Shown in pieces: positions 16,427 to 28,206 of a DNA stretch of 64,000 nt. Position 1 is the first letter of the stretch. Each line of letters begins with the position of its first letter. Made by a program: the position numbers and the translations under genes. Source of the DNA: JAABQT01 sp035459025. Lineage in GTDB: Bacteria; Pseudomonadota; Gammaproteobacteria; Burkholderiales; SG8-39. The stretch covers positions 18,317 to 82,316 of the forward strand of contig DATHYT010000045.1 in the NCBI GenBank assembly GCA_035459025.1, in the 5' to 3' direction. The notes beneath the pieces were generated by a model. That model ran no database searches, was not told the DNA's origin, and saw nothing but the letters and a program-made list of their open reading frames with translations.

Positions 16427-17392
16427 ATGAGAACGACGAAATGCCTCGGCGCGCTGGCGGCGGCCGCCGCGCTGGTCTTGGCCGTATCCCCGGCCCAATC
16501 GCAGGACAGCTACCCGTCCAAGCGCCTGGACTGGACCATCGCCTTCGGGCCGGGAGGCGGCAACGACATCATGTCGCGCACCCTGATCTCGATCCTGGAG
16601 AAGTACAAGCTCTACCCCGAGACCATCGTCGCCGACAACAAGCCCGGCGGCAGCGGCGCCAAGGGCTGGGGGTTCCTGTTCGCGCAGAAGGGCAACCCCT
16701 ACCACGTCTCCACCACCAGCGGCAGCTTCATTACCACGCCGCTGCAGGCCAACACGCCCTGGCAGCCCGGGAGCTTCACGCCGGTGGCCCTGCTCGCCTC
16801 CGACGACATGCTGCTGCTGGTGAGCAAGGATTCGAAGATCAAGACCCTGGCGGAGTTCATCGCCGCGGCCAAGGCCAAGCCGCCGTCGATCGGCGGCATC
16901 GGCGCCGTCAACATCGACTTCATCGTGCCAAAGCTGGTGTCGGAGAAGGCCGGCTTCACCTTCAACTACGTCTCGTTCAACAAGCAGGGCGAGCTGATCA
17001 CGGCGCTGCTGTCCAATTCGCTCGACGCGGCGATGTCGAACCCGGGCGAGGTACTCGGCCTGCTGCAATCGGGCGACATGCGGGCGCTCGCCTTCAGCGG
17101 CAAGAGCACGCCGGCGGCGCTCGGCACGGTGCCCACCTTCGCCGAGCTGGGCTACGACATCGGCATCTCGCTGCCGCGCGGGCTGGTCCTGCCGCCCGAC
17201 GTGCCCAAGCAAGCCCAGGACTGGTGGATCGCGACCATGAAGAAGGTGGTCGCCACGCCCGAATGGAAGGCCTACATCGACAAGCAGCTCCTCACCGAGA
17301 ACGTGCTCTACGGCGAGGATTTCCGTACCTTCCTGCAGAAGACCCAGGGCGTCTTTGCCGACATCCTGAGGAAATCGGGCGCCATCAAGTAG
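16427..17392 (+). CDS. tctC: Tripartite tricarboxylate transporter substrate-binding protein (Bug/TctC)
   Basis: A 321-residue periplasmic binding protein. Signal peptide LGALAAAAALVLAVSPAQSQ, then the Bug-family fold with YPSKRLDWTIAFGPGGGNDIMSR near the N-terminus and PGGSGAKGW for ligand binding. It delivers a carboxylate to the TctAB membrane pair encoded just downstream. A long AGGAGG repeat precedes the ATG, so high expression is expected. The ligand cannot be read from sequence; many Bug proteins bind dicarboxylates, nicotinate or amino acids. Confidence 0.92.
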   Translation: MRTTKCLGALAAAAALVLAVSPAQSQDSYPSKRLDWTIAFGPGGGNDIMSRTLISILEKYKLYPETIVADNKPGGSGAKGWGFLFAQKGNPYHVSTTSGSFITTPLQANTPWQPGSFTPVALLASDDMLLLVSKDSKIKTLAEFIAAAKAKPPSIGGIGAVNIDFIVPKLVSEKAGFTFNYVSFNKQGELITALLSNSLDAAMSNPGEVLGLLQSGDMRALAFSGKSTPAALGTVPTFAELGYDIGISLPRGLVLPPDVPKQAQDWWIATMKKVVATPEWKAYIDKQLLTENVLYGEDFRTFLQKTQGVFADILRKSGAIK

Positions 17393-17411
17393 CCGCGACC
17401 CCGGCTGCACC

Positions 17412-17849
17412 ATGCGCGCGGGGTTCCTCGCCGGCATCCTGCTGCTCGCCGGTGGCTATACCTGGATCGCTTTCGCCGAGCTCGCCTGGCTGTCCTCGGC
17501 CGGACGGCTCGGTCCGGGTTTCTTCCCGCGCTTCATCGGCGTAACGCTGGTCGCCCTGTGCGCCTGGAGCCTCGTCGCCGAGCTGCTTGACGGCTCGCGC
17601 GAGCGCTTGTCCCGGCACTGGCGCGTCACCCTGGTGCTGGCGCTGCTCTCGGGGCTGTTCGTCGCCGCCCTCGACGTGCTGGGCGGACTGCTGTCGATGA
17701 TCGCCTACATCGCGACGGCCCTGGCGTACCTCAACCGCCGGCGCAGCATGCAGAACGCGCTGCTCGCGGTGCTGCTGCCGCTCGCGATCTATCTGCTGTT
17801 CCGCGTCTGGCTGAACGCCGCCGTGCCGCGCGGGCTGCTGCCGTTCTGA
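17412..17849 (+). CDS. tctB: Tripartite tricarboxylate transporter TctB family subunit
   Basis: A 145-residue inner-membrane protein with four hydrophobic segments, the size and topology of the small TctB subunit. GRLGPGFFPRFIG near residue 30 is the family signature. It lies 19 bases after tctC and its TGA stop overlaps the ATG of tctA, so the three genes form one operon. Confidence 0.9.
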   Translation: MRAGFLAGILLLAGGYTWIAFAELAWLSSAGRLGPGFFPRFIGVTLVALCAWSLVAELLDGSRERLSRHWRVTLVLALLSGLFVAALDVLGGLLSMIAYIATALAYLNRRRSMQNALLAVLLPLAIYLLFRVWLNAAVPRGLLPF

Positions 17850-19348
17850 TGGACCTGTTCGCCAACCTGCTGCTCGGCTTTTCGGTCGCGGTGTCGCCGC
17901 TCAACCTCGTCTACCTGTTCCTCGGCGTGATGATCGGCATGATCGTGGGCATCATCCCCGGTTTCGGCCCGGCGGCCGCGCTTGCGGTCTTGCTGCCGAT
18001 CACGTTCGGCATGGATCCCGCCGGCGCCGTGATCATGCTTGCCGCGATCTACTACGGGGCGCAGTACGGCGGCACCATCACCTCGATCCTGCTCAACACG
18101 CCGGGCGAGTCGTCGTCGGTGGCGAGCACCTTCGACGGCTATCCCCTGGCGCAGCAGGGGCGCGCCGGCCCGGCGCTGGTCATGCAAGCGGTCGCCTCCT
18201 TCGTCGGCGGCACGCTCGGGGTGGTGCTCATTACGCTGCTCGCGCCGCCCTTCACGCAGCTTGCGCGCGGCTTCGGGCCGCCGGAATTCTTCCTTCTCGT
18301 GGTCATGGGCCTGTCCACGCTCATCGTCATGATCGGCGGCAGCTGGCGGCTGGGGCTGATCTCGGCGCTCGCCGGTTTCGCGCTCGGCACCGTCGGCGTC
18401 GACCTGGAAACCGGCAACAGCCGCTTCACCTTCGGCTCGGCGGAGCTGATCGGCGGCATCGATTTCATCCCGGTGGCGATCGGCCTGTTCGGCCTCGGCG
18501 AGCTGTACTACGCGTTCTACACCGGGCTGCATGTCTCGGGCACGGGCGGCATCGTGCAGCTGAAGAAGGAAAGGAGCTTCTGGCCGGAGATGCGCGACTA
18601 CGTCGAGACCAAGTGGGCGCTGGCGCGCGGATCGCTTCTCGGGTTCGTGGTCGGCGTGCTGCCCGGCGCCGGCGCGACCGTGGCCTCGCTCATGTCCTAC
18701 TCGCTGGAAAAATCCGTGTCGCGCACGCCGCAGAAGTTCGGCAAGGGCGCCATGGCGGGACTGGTCGGCCCCGAAGCGGCGAACAACGCCGCCTCGTCCG
18801 GCGCGATGGTGCCGCTGCTCACCCTCGGCATCCCCGGCTCGGCGGCCACCGCGGTCCTGCTCGCGGCGTTCGTGCTGTGGGGGCTGACGCCGGGGCCGCT
18901 GCTCATGGTGCAGAAGCCCGAGTTCGCGTGGGGCCTGATCGCCAGCATGTACCTCGGCAACATGGCGCTGCTCGCGCTCAACATCTTCGCCATTCCGCTT
19001 TTCGTGCAGATGATCAAGCTGCCCTACCGCATCCTCGCGCCGGCGGTGATCCTGATCTGCACCATCGGCACCTACAGCGTGAACGGCAGCATCATCGAGA
19101 CCTGGCTCATGTTCGGCGCCGGGCTGGTCGGCTTCTTCATGAAGCTGCATGGCTATTCGCCCGCCGCCCTGGTGCTCGCGCTCGTGCTCGGCCCGCTGGC
19201 CGAGCAGTCGCTGCGCCAGACGATGACGATCTCGAGCGGCTCGTTCGGCATCTTCCTCGACCGCCCCATGTCGCTCGCCATCCTCTGCATCACCGTCGCA
19301 CTGCTGGCCGCGGGCATCCTCATGCGGCGCGGACGCCGTCTAGACTAG
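17849..19348 (+). CDS. tctA: Tripartite tricarboxylate transporter TctA (large membrane subunit)
   Basis: A 499-residue permease with about 11-12 hydrophobic segments. The conserved TctA stretches are GMIVGIIPGFGPAAALAVLL near residue 30 and YYGAQYGGTITSILLNTPGE near residue 68. A second GVLPGAGATVASLMSY appears near residue 270, reflecting the internal duplication of this family. It carries out Na+- or H+-coupled uptake with TctB, with ligand delivered by TctC. Confidence 0.95.
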   Translation: MDLFANLLLGFSVAVSPLNLVYLFLGVMIGMIVGIIPGFGPAAALAVLLPITFGMDPAGAVIMLAAIYYGAQYGGTITSILLNTPGESSSVASTFDGYPLAQQGRAGPALVMQAVASFVGGTLGVVLITLLAPPFTQLARGFGPPEFFLLVVMGLSTLIVMIGGSWRLGLISALAGFALGTVGVDLETGNSRFTFGSAELIGGIDFIPVAIGLFGLGELYYAFYTGLHVSGTGGIVQLKKERSFWPEMRDYVETKWALARGSLLGFVVGVLPGAGATVASLMSYSLEKSVSRTPQKFGKGAMAGLVGPEAANNAASSGAMVPLLTLGIPGSAATAVLLAAFVLWGLTPGPLLMVQKPEFAWGLIASMYLGNMALLALNIFAIPLFVQMIKLPYRILAPAVILICTIGTYSVNGSIIETWLMFGAGLVGFFMKLHGYSPAALVLALVLGPLAEQSLRQTMTISSGSFGIFLDRPMSLAILCITVALLAAGILMRRGRRLD

Positions 19349-19378
19349 CGCGATCAATCCGCGGCCGCGCGCCGGGCA

Positions 19379-19384
19379 TATACT
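19379..19384 (+). promoter_or_regulatory. Candidate -10 box for leaderless gdhB
   Basis: TATACT ends seven bases before the ATG of gdhB. There is no Shine-Dalgarno in the 43-base gap after tctA. Confidence 0.42.
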
Positions 19385-19391
19385 TGCGCGC

Positions 19392-22300
19392 ATGGGCGCG
19401 AGAAAGAAAGGCGACGACGCCGATCTCGTGACGCGCATCGCGCGCGCGGCGCGCGGCAGCCTGGCACCGGCGCACGCCGATCTCGCCGAGCGCTTCGCGC
19501 GCCTGTACTACGCCGGCGCCGACGCGCGCGAGCTCGCCGAGCGCGACCCGAAGGACCTAATCGGCGCGGCCGCAGCCCACCTCGAGCTCGGGCGCCGCTT
19601 CGACGATGGCGCCGCCAAGGTGCACGTGTTCAACCCCCGGCGCGAAGAGCACGGCTGGCAGAGCACGCATACGGTGGTGCAGGTGGTGGGCGCCGACATG
19701 CCGTTCCTGGTCGACTCGACGACCGTCGAGGTGAACCGGCTCGGGCTCACGCTGCACCTCGTTCTCCACCCGGTGCTGCGCGTGGTGCGCGATGCGCAGG
19801 GACGCTTGCAGGAGGTCGCGCCGCCGGCCGCCGGCGCCGATGGACGGCTGGAGTCGTTCATGCACCTGGAGGTCGACCGCCAGACCGATGCCGCGCGCCT
19901 GCAGGAGATCGAGCAGGGACTGGCGCGGGTGCTGGCCGACGTGGCCGCCGCAGTGGCCGACTGGAAAGCCATGCAGCAGCGCCTACGCGAGCGGGTCGAC
20001 GAGCTCGGCGCGGCCCAGCCGCCGCTCGACGCGGCCGAGGCGCGCGAGGCGCAGGCGTTCCTTGCCTGGCTCCTCGACAACCACATGACGCTGCTCGGCT
20101 ATCGCGATTACGACCTCGTCACCGAGAACGGCGAGGACGTGCTGCGCGTGGTGAAGGGCTCGGGCCTGGGCATCCTGCGCGAGCGTGCGGACACCACCGT
20201 CTCGACGAGCTTCGCCACGCTGCCGCCGGAGACGCGCGCGCGCGCGCGCCAGCCCGAGATCCTGGTCCTGTCCAAGGCCAATACGCGCGCCACCGTGCAC
20301 CGCCCCGGCTACCTCGACTACGTCGGCGTGAAGCGCTTCGACGCCGAAGGGCGCGTGGTCGGCGAGCGCCGCATCCTCGGTTTGTACACCCACACCGTAT
20401 ACACGGCGAACCTCGACACGATCCCCGTCGTGCGGCGCAAGGTGGCGCACGTTCGCGAGCGCGCCGGGTTCCTGCCGGCGAGCCACAACGGCAAGGCGCT
20501 CGCTTCGATCCTCGAGGACTACCCGCGCGACGAACTGATGCAGATCGAGCCCGACGAGCTCTACGCGCACGCCATCGCCATCCTGCAGCTCGGCGAGCGC
20601 CAGAGGACGCGCCTGCTGGTGCGGCGCGACGCGTTCGGTCGCTTCGTCACCTGCCTGGTGTTCGTGCCGCGCGACAAGTACAACACCGAGCAGCGCACCC
20701 GGTTCCAGCAGATCCTCGCCGAGGCGTTCAACGGCACGGCGGCCGAGTTCACCGTGAGCCTGTCGGAAGCGCCGCTTGCGCGCGTGTTCATGGTGATCCG
20801 CACCCGCCCGGGGACCGTGCCCGAGCTGGACGTGCGCGAGCTCGAGGAGCGGATCGTCGCCGCCACGCGGCGCTGGGAGGACGACCTGCAGTCACTGCTC
20901 ATCGAGCGCTTCGGCGAGGAGCAGGGCAACCGCCTGCACGCGCGCTACGGCGCGGCCTTCCCCGCGGGCTATCGCGAGGCGAACGACGTGCGCGGTGCGC
21001 TGGTCGACGTCGAGATGATGAATACGCTTGGCGCGCCGCCGGCACTCGGCATGAACCTGTACCGGCCGCCGGCCAGCGAGCCCGGCACGCTGCGCTTCCG
21101 GCTGGTGCGCACCGGCGCGCCGCCGGTCCTGTCGGACGCGCTGCCGATCCTCGAGAACCTCGGCCTGCGCGTGCTCGACGACCGACCCTACCGCATCGAC
21201 CCCGCGGGCGGCGACACGGTGTGGATCCTCGATTTCGGCCTCGCGCTGCGCGGCGAGGCCGAGGTGGCGCTGGATCGCGTGCGGCCGCTGTTCCACGAGG
21301 CGTTCGAGGCCATGTGGAACGGCTGGGTCGAGCCCGACAGCCTGAACCAGCTGGTGCTGGCGGCCGAGCTCTCGGCGCGCAGCATCGCGCTGCTGCGGGC
21401 CTACAGCCGCTACCTGCGCCAGGCGGGGTTCACCTTCAGCCTCGACTACGTGCAGCAGTCGCTGGTCGCGCACGCGGCGCTGTCGCGCGCACTGGTGCGG
21501 CTGTTCCATGCGCGCTTCGAGCCCGGGCAGGCGTCCGCCGAACGCGAGCAGGCGCTGGTACGCGAGATCGAGACCGCGCTGGAGCAGGTGCCCAGCCTGG
21601 ACGACGACCGCATCCTGCGCCAGTTCCTCGCCGCGATCCGCGCCACCACGCGCACCAACGCCTTCCAGAGCGCTGCCGGCGGCGGCCGCAAGACCTACCT
21701 CTCGCTCAAGTTCGATCCGCGCGAGGTGCCGGGGCTGCCCGAGCCGCGGCCGATGTTCGAGATCTTCGTCTACTCGCCGCGCGTCGAGGGCGTGCACCTG
21801 CGCGGCGGGCCGGTGGCGCGCGGGGGCCTGCGCTGGTCGGACCGGCGCGAGGACTTCCGCACCGAGGTGCTCGGGCTGATGAAGGCGCAGATGGTCAAGA
21901 ACGCGGTCATCGTGCCGGTCGGCTCCAAGGGCGGCTTCGTGCTCAAGCGCGCGCCGCCGCCGGGCGACCGCGAGGCGCTGATGCAGGAAGGCGTCGAGTG
22001 CTACAAGATCTTCCTGCGGGGCTTGCTCGACATCACCGACAACCTGGTCGGCGGCAAGCCGCGGCCGCCCGCGCAGGTCGTGCGCCATGACGGCGACGAC
22101 CCGTACCTGGTGGTGGCCGCCGACAAGGGCACCGCAACCTTCTCCGACATCGCCAACGGGGTGGCGCAGGAGTACGGCTTCTGGCTCGGCGATGCGTTCG
22201 CCTCGGGCGGCTCGGCGGGCTACGACCACAAGAAGATGGGCATCACCGCGCGCGGCGCCTGGGAATCGGTCAAGCGCCATTTCCGCGAGCTCGGCCGCGA

Positions 22301-24215
22301 CACGCAATCGCAGCCGTTCACCGCGGCGGGGATCGGCGACATGTCGGGCGACGTGTTCGGCAACGGCATGCTGCTGTCGCGCCAGATCCGGCTGCTCGCC
22401 GCGTTCGACCACCGCCACATCTTCCTCGATCCCGATCCTGATCCCGAGAACAGCTTTGCCGAGCGCGAGCGCCTGTTCGCGCTGGCGCGCTCCTCCTGGG
22501 CCGACTACAACGCGAAGCTGATCTCCAAGGGCGGCGGCGTCTGGCCGCGCACCGCCAAGTCGGTGCCGCTCTCGCCGGAGGCGCGGCGCGCGCTGGGCGT
22601 CGAAGCCAAGGCCCTGTCGCCGACCGAGCTGGTGAGCGCGATCCTCAAGGCGCCGGTCGAGCTGCTCTACAACGGCGGCATCGGCACCTACGTCAAGGCA
22701 AGCCCGGAATCGCACGCGCAGGTCGGCGACCGCGCCAACGACGCGCTGCGCGTCGACGGCCGCGAGCTGCGCTGCAAGGTGGTGGCCGAGGGCGGCAATC
22801 TCGGCTTTACGCAGCTCGGACGCATCGAGTACGCGCTCGGCGGCGGGCGCATCAACACCGACGCCATCGACAACTCGGCGGGCGTGGACTGCTCGGATCA
22901 CGAGGTGAACATCAAGATCCTGCTCGACGCGGCGGTGCGCGAAGGCGAGCTCACCGGCAAGCAGCGCGACCGCCTGCTCGCCGAGATGACCGACGAGGTC
23001 GCGCAGCTCGTGCTGCGCGACAACGTGTTCCAGACGCAGAGCCTGTCGGTGGCGGGGCGCGTGGCGCCGGCGCTCCTCGAGCAGCAGGCGCGCTTCATCC
23101 GGGCCCTCGAGCGCGCCGGGCGCCTGAACCGCGCCATCGAGTACCTGCCCGCCGACGAGGAGATCGCGGCGCGCCGGTCGGCGCGCCGCGGGCTGACCGC
23201 GCCCGAGCGCGCAGTGCTGCTCGCCTACTCCAAGATGCAGACTTACGAAGAGCTATGCGCCTCGGACATTCCGGACGATCCCACTATCGCCACGGCGCTC
23301 GAGCGCTACTTCCCGCAGCCGCTGCGCAAGCGCTACGCTCGCCACATCCAGGCGCATCCGCTGCGCCGCGAGATCATCGCCACGCACGTCACCAACAGCA
23401 TGGCCAACCGCGTCGGCAGCACCTTCGTGCACCGCATGCGCGAGGAGTCCGGGGCAAGTACGGCGGAAGTCGTGCGCGCGTACATGGTGACGCGCGAAGC
23501 CTACGGCCTGGTGGCGTTCTGGCGGCAGGTCGAGGCGCTCGATCTCAAGGTGGCGGACGAGGTGCAGGCCGCGATGCTTCTCGACGCGGGCCGGCTGGTG
23601 GTGCGTGCGACGCTGTGGCTGCTGCGCAACCGCAAGCACCTCGCCGACGTTGCCGCGTCGGTCGCGCACTTCCGTCCGGGAATCGAGGCCCTCGGCGCGC
23701 TGCTGCCGGAGGCCTTCGCCGAGAGCGAGCGCCAGGGCTTCGAGCAGGCGAGCCGGCGTTACCTCGAGGCCGCCGTACCGCCCGCGCTCGCCGCGCAGGT
23801 AGCGCGCTTTGACGCGTTGCCGGCGGCGCTCGACCTGGTGGAGGTCGGCGAGGCCCTCGGTCGCGATGTGCGCACCGTGGCGCAGGCCTACTTCGCGCTT
23901 GGCGGCCGGCTCGAGTTTCCCTGGCTGCGCTCGTGCATCTCCGGCCTGCCGGCTGAGAGCCACTGGCAGACCCTTGCCAAGGCGGCGCTGCGCGACGACC
24001 TCGCCGGCATGCAGCGCCAGCTGGCCGCCGACGTGCTGCGCGGGGCGGACGGCGCCGACACAACGCGCGCCCTGGCCGCGTGGGAGGAGACCAACCGCGC
24101 ATTGCTCGAGCGCTTCCGCCAGGTGCACGCCGACCTGCGCACCCACAAGACGCTCGACCTGGCGATGGCTTCGGTGGCGATGCGCGAGCTGCGCAACATC
24201 GCGGCGCGCGGCTGA
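19392..24215 (+). CDS. gdhB: Large NAD-dependent glutamate dehydrogenase (180-kDa class)
   Basis: Oxidatively deaminates glutamate to 2-oxoglutarate, feeding amino-acid carbon to the TCA cycle. At 1607 residues it matches the roughly 1600-residue family. N-terminal regulatory ACT-like regions occupy about residues 1-700. The catalytic part has GLMKAQMVKNAVIVPVGSKG near residue 830-850 with the substrate lysines, and NTDAIDNSAGVDCSDHEVN near residue 1155. A helical C-terminal domain follows. It is probably leaderless. Confidence 0.96.
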   Translation: MGARKKGDDADLVTRIARAARGSLAPAHADLAERFARLYYAGADARELAERDPKDLIGAAAAHLELGRRFDDGAAKVHVFNPRREEHGWQSTHTVVQVVGADMPFLVDSTTVEVNRLGLTLHLVLHPVLRVVRDAQGRLQEVAPPAAGADGRLESFMHLEVDRQTDAARLQEIEQGLARVLADVAAAVADWKAMQQRLRERVDELGAAQPPLDAAEAREAQAFLAWLLDNHMTLLGYRDYDLVTENGEDVLRVVKGSGLGILRERADTTVSTSFATLPPETRARARQPEILVLSKANTRATVHRPGYLDYVGVKRFDAEGRVVGERRILGLYTHTVYTANLDTIPVVRRKVAHVRERAGFLPASHNGKALASILEDYPRDELMQIEPDELYAHAIAILQLGERQRTRLLVRRDAFGRFVTCLVFVPRDKYNTEQRTRFQQILAEAFNGTAAEFTVSLSEAPLARVFMVIRTRPGTVPELDVRELEERIVAATRRWEDDLQSLLIERFGEEQGNRLHARYGAAFPAGYREANDVRGALVDVEMMNTLGAPPALGMNLYRPPASEPGTLRFRLVRTGAPPVLSDALPILENLGLRVLDDRPYRIDPAGGDTVWILDFGLALRGEAEVALDRVRPLFHEAFEAMWNGWVEPDSLNQLVLAAELSARSIALLRAYSRYLRQAGFTFSLDYVQQSLVAHAALSRALVRLFHARFEPGQASAEREQALVREIETALEQVPSLDDDRILRQFLAAIRATTRTNAFQSAAGGGRKTYLSLKFDPREVPGLPEPRPMFEIFVYSPRVEGVHLRGGPVARGGLRWSDRREDFRTEVLGLMKAQMVKNAVIVPVGSKGGFVLKRAPPPGDREALMQEGVECYKIFLRGLLDITDNLVGGKPRPPAQVVRHDGDDPYLVVAADKGTATFSDIANGVAQEYGFWLGDAFASGGSAGYDHKKMGITARGAWESVKRHFRELGRDTQSQPFTAAGIGDMSGDVFGNGMLLSRQIRLLAAFDHRHIFLDPDPDPENSFAERERLFALARSSWADYNAKLISKGGGVWPRTAKSVPLSPEARRALGVEAKALSPTELVSAILKAPVELLYNGGIGTYVKASPESHAQVGDRANDALRVDGRELRCKVVAEGGNLGFTQLGRIEYALGGGRINTDAIDNSAGVDCSDHEVNIKILLDAAVREGELTGKQRDRLLAEMTDEVAQLVLRDNVFQTQSLSVAGRVAPALLEQQARFIRALERAGRLNRAIEYLPADEEIAARRSARRGLTAPERAVLLAYSKMQTYEELCASDIPDDPTIATALERYFPQPLRKRYARHIQAHPLRREIIATHVTNSMANRVGSTFVHRMREESGASTAEVVRAYMVTREAYGLVAFWRQVEALDLKVADEVQAAMLLDAGRLVVRATLWLLRNRKHLADVAASVAHFRPGIEALGALLPEAFAESERQGFEQASRRYLEAAVPPALAAQVARFDALPAALDLVEVGEALGRDVRTVAQAYFALGGRLEFPWLRSCISGLPAESHWQTLAKAALRDDLAGMQRQLAADVLRGADGADTTRALAAWEETNRALLERFRQVHADLRTHKTLDLAMASVAMRELRNIAARG

Positions 24216-24227
24216 GGCGGCGGCCGC

Positions 24228-25885
<1,658 letters not shown>

Positions 25886-25886
<1 letters not shown>

Positions 25887-28162
25887 CAGCGCTCCTGCAG
25901 CGCGCGCCACACCTTTTCGGGCGTGAGCGGCATGTCGATCTCCTTCACGCCGAGCGCGTCGATCACCGCGTTGACGATCGCGGGCACGGCGCCGTGGCAG
26001 CCCGCTTCGCCCGCGCCCTTGGCGCCGAGCAGGTTCTGCGCCGTGGGCACGGACTGCTCGAAGCTCGCCTGCATCGCTGCCGGCATGTCGGCGGCGCGCG
26101 GCATGGCGTAGTCCATGAACGAGCCGGTGAGCAGCTGCCCGGTCTCGTCGTACACCGACTGCTCGAACAGCGCCTGGCCGAGTCCCTGCGCCACCCCGCC
26201 GTGCATCTGCGACTCGGCGGTGAGCGGATTGATGACGCGCCCGATGTCGTCCACCGCGCTGTGGCGCGCGACGCGCACCGCGCCGGTCTCGGGGTCGACC
26301 TCGACCTCGGCAATCTGGCAGCCGTTCGGCCAGGTCTGCCCCTTGGCCGTCTCGGTGTGCTCGCAGACGATGCGCTGCGCCGGCTGCTTGCCCGCGAGCT
26401 CGAACAGGCCGATGCCGCGGTCGGTGCCGGCAATGCGAAAGCGCCCGTCGCCAAATTCGAGATCGGCCACGGCGGCTTCCAGCGCCTGCGCCGCGAGCGG
26501 GCGCGCCGCCTCGATCAGCGCGATGGCGCCGGCCAGCGCCGCGCTGCCGCCGACCTGCAGCCCGCGCGAGCCGCCGGCGCCCCCGCCCGCCTTGAGCAGG
26601 TCGCTGTCGCCCTGCACGACGCGGATCGCCTGCGGGTCGATGCCGAGCTTGTCCGCCACGATCTGGGCATAGGACGTCCACAGCCCCTGGCCGATCGCCT
26701 GGGTGCCCGAATCCACTTCCAGCGTGCCGTCGGCCGCCGCGATCATGCGCACCGTCTCGCTCAGGCGCGCGCTGCCCGTGATCTCGACGTAGCACGCCAG
26801 CCCGCGCCCGTAGCGCAGCCCGCGCGCCTCGGCGCCCGCCTTGCGCCCCGCAAAGCCGTCCCAGTCGGCGGCCCCGAGCGCCGCGCGCAGCACCTTCTCG
26901 AAGTCGCCGCAGTCGTAGGTGTAGCCGGCCGGGTTCGCATAGGGCATGCGCGTGGCCGGGATCAGGTTCTTCAGCCGCAGCGCGATCGGGTCGGCGCCCA
27001 CCTCGCGCGCCGCGCGCTCGACCAGCCGCTCGAGCAGATAGCCCATCTCCGGCCGCCCCGCGCCACGGTAGGCGTCCACCGGCGTGGTGTTGGTGAACAT
27101 CATCTTCACTTCGTGGTCGAGCACCGGGATCGCGTAGACGCCGGTGGGCGCGCGCACGCCCGACATCGCGGGCACCGCGGCGCCGAAGCTCGAGATGTAG
27201 GCGCCGACGTTGGCGAGCGTGCGGATGCGCAGCGCGGTAAAGCGATGCCCGGCGTCCAGCGCGAGCTCGGCGACCGTCAGGTTGTCGCGCCCGTGCACCT
27301 CGGCGAGGAAGTTCTCCGAGCGGTCGGCGAGCCAGCGCAGGGGCCGCCCGAGCTTCTTCGCCGCCCACAGCAGCGCCGCGTGCTCCGGATAGGCGTAGCC
27401 GCGCGCGCCGAAGCCGCCGCCCACGTCGGTGCTGACGATGCGCAGCGCCTCCTCCTTGACGCCCAGAGCGCCCGCGAGCTGCGCGCGCGTGTTGTGCACA
27501 TTCTGCGTGGGGCACCACAGCGTGTAGCGGCCGGTGTCCGCGTGGTATTGCGCCGCGAGCGCGCGCGGCTCGAGCGGATTCGCCACCACGCGCTGGTTCA
27601 CCACCTGGATGCGCACCACGTGCGCCGCCGCCGCGAACGCCGCCTCGCGCGCCGCCTTGTCGCCCGCGTGATAGTAGGCGACGTCGTTATGCGCGCGCGC
27701 GGCGCCCGGCAGGTCGGGAATCGCCTCCAGCGGCTCCCACTCGACCTCGATCATCTCCGCGGCGTCGCGCGCCTGGTGGCGCGTTTCGGCGACCACCATG
27801 GCCACGGCGTCGCCGACGAAGCGCGCCTCGTCGGCCGTGATCGGCATGCGCGGCGGCGCGACGATGGGCGAGCCGTCCTGGCGCTTGTGCAGGTGCGTGA
27901 AGGGGATCGGCCCAACGCCGTCGGCAACGACGTCGGCGCCGAGGTAGACGGCGGCGACGCCCGGTGCGCCGCGCGCGGCAGAGACATCCATCTTCGCGAT
28001 GCGCGCGTGCGCGTGCGGCGAGCGCAGGAAGGCGACGTGCAGCGCCCCTTCGGGGCGCACGTCGTCGGTGTAGCGGCCCGCCCCGGTGAGCAGGCGCTGG
28101 TCCTCGAGGCGCCGCAGGGGCTTGCCGATCCACTGGCTGGCGGAAAGGATGGGGTCGTTCAT
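25886..28162 (-). CDS. Xanthine dehydrogenase-family molybdopterin-binding subunit (form-II CoxL-like)
   Basis: A 758-residue large subunit of a molybdenum hydroxylase. The molybdopterin-contact motifs GGGFGARGY and the active-site loop AYRGAGRPEMGYL are present. AYRGAGR is the form-II signature, unlike AYXCSFR of true CO dehydrogenase, so CO oxidation is not expected; the catalytic Glu is near GAGEAGCHGAVP at the C-terminus. The FAD (CoxM) and 2Fe-2S (CoxS) subunit genes are absent from both flanks. The start ATG 28162 (MNDPILSASQWIG) is used. Unexpectedly it overlaps ettA. Confidence 0.9.
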
Positions 28163-28183
28163 TGGGGGCAAAGCGCGCAATTC

Positions 28184-28189
28184 TATACT
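28184..28189 (+). promoter_or_regulatory. Candidate promoter of the dehydrogenase gene at 28207
   Basis: TATACT, with TTGGGG 16 bases upstream (28162-28167). The complementary strand reads TAGAAT (28185 to 28180), a possible -10 for the divergent CoxL-like gene. Confidence 0.42.
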
Positions 28190-28206
28190 GCGTGCCTGGA
28201 GGCTCC

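Noticed and set aside
20892..22901. 669-residue minus-strand open frame
   Set aside because: Antisense shadow of gdhB; low-complexity Arg/His/Val content.
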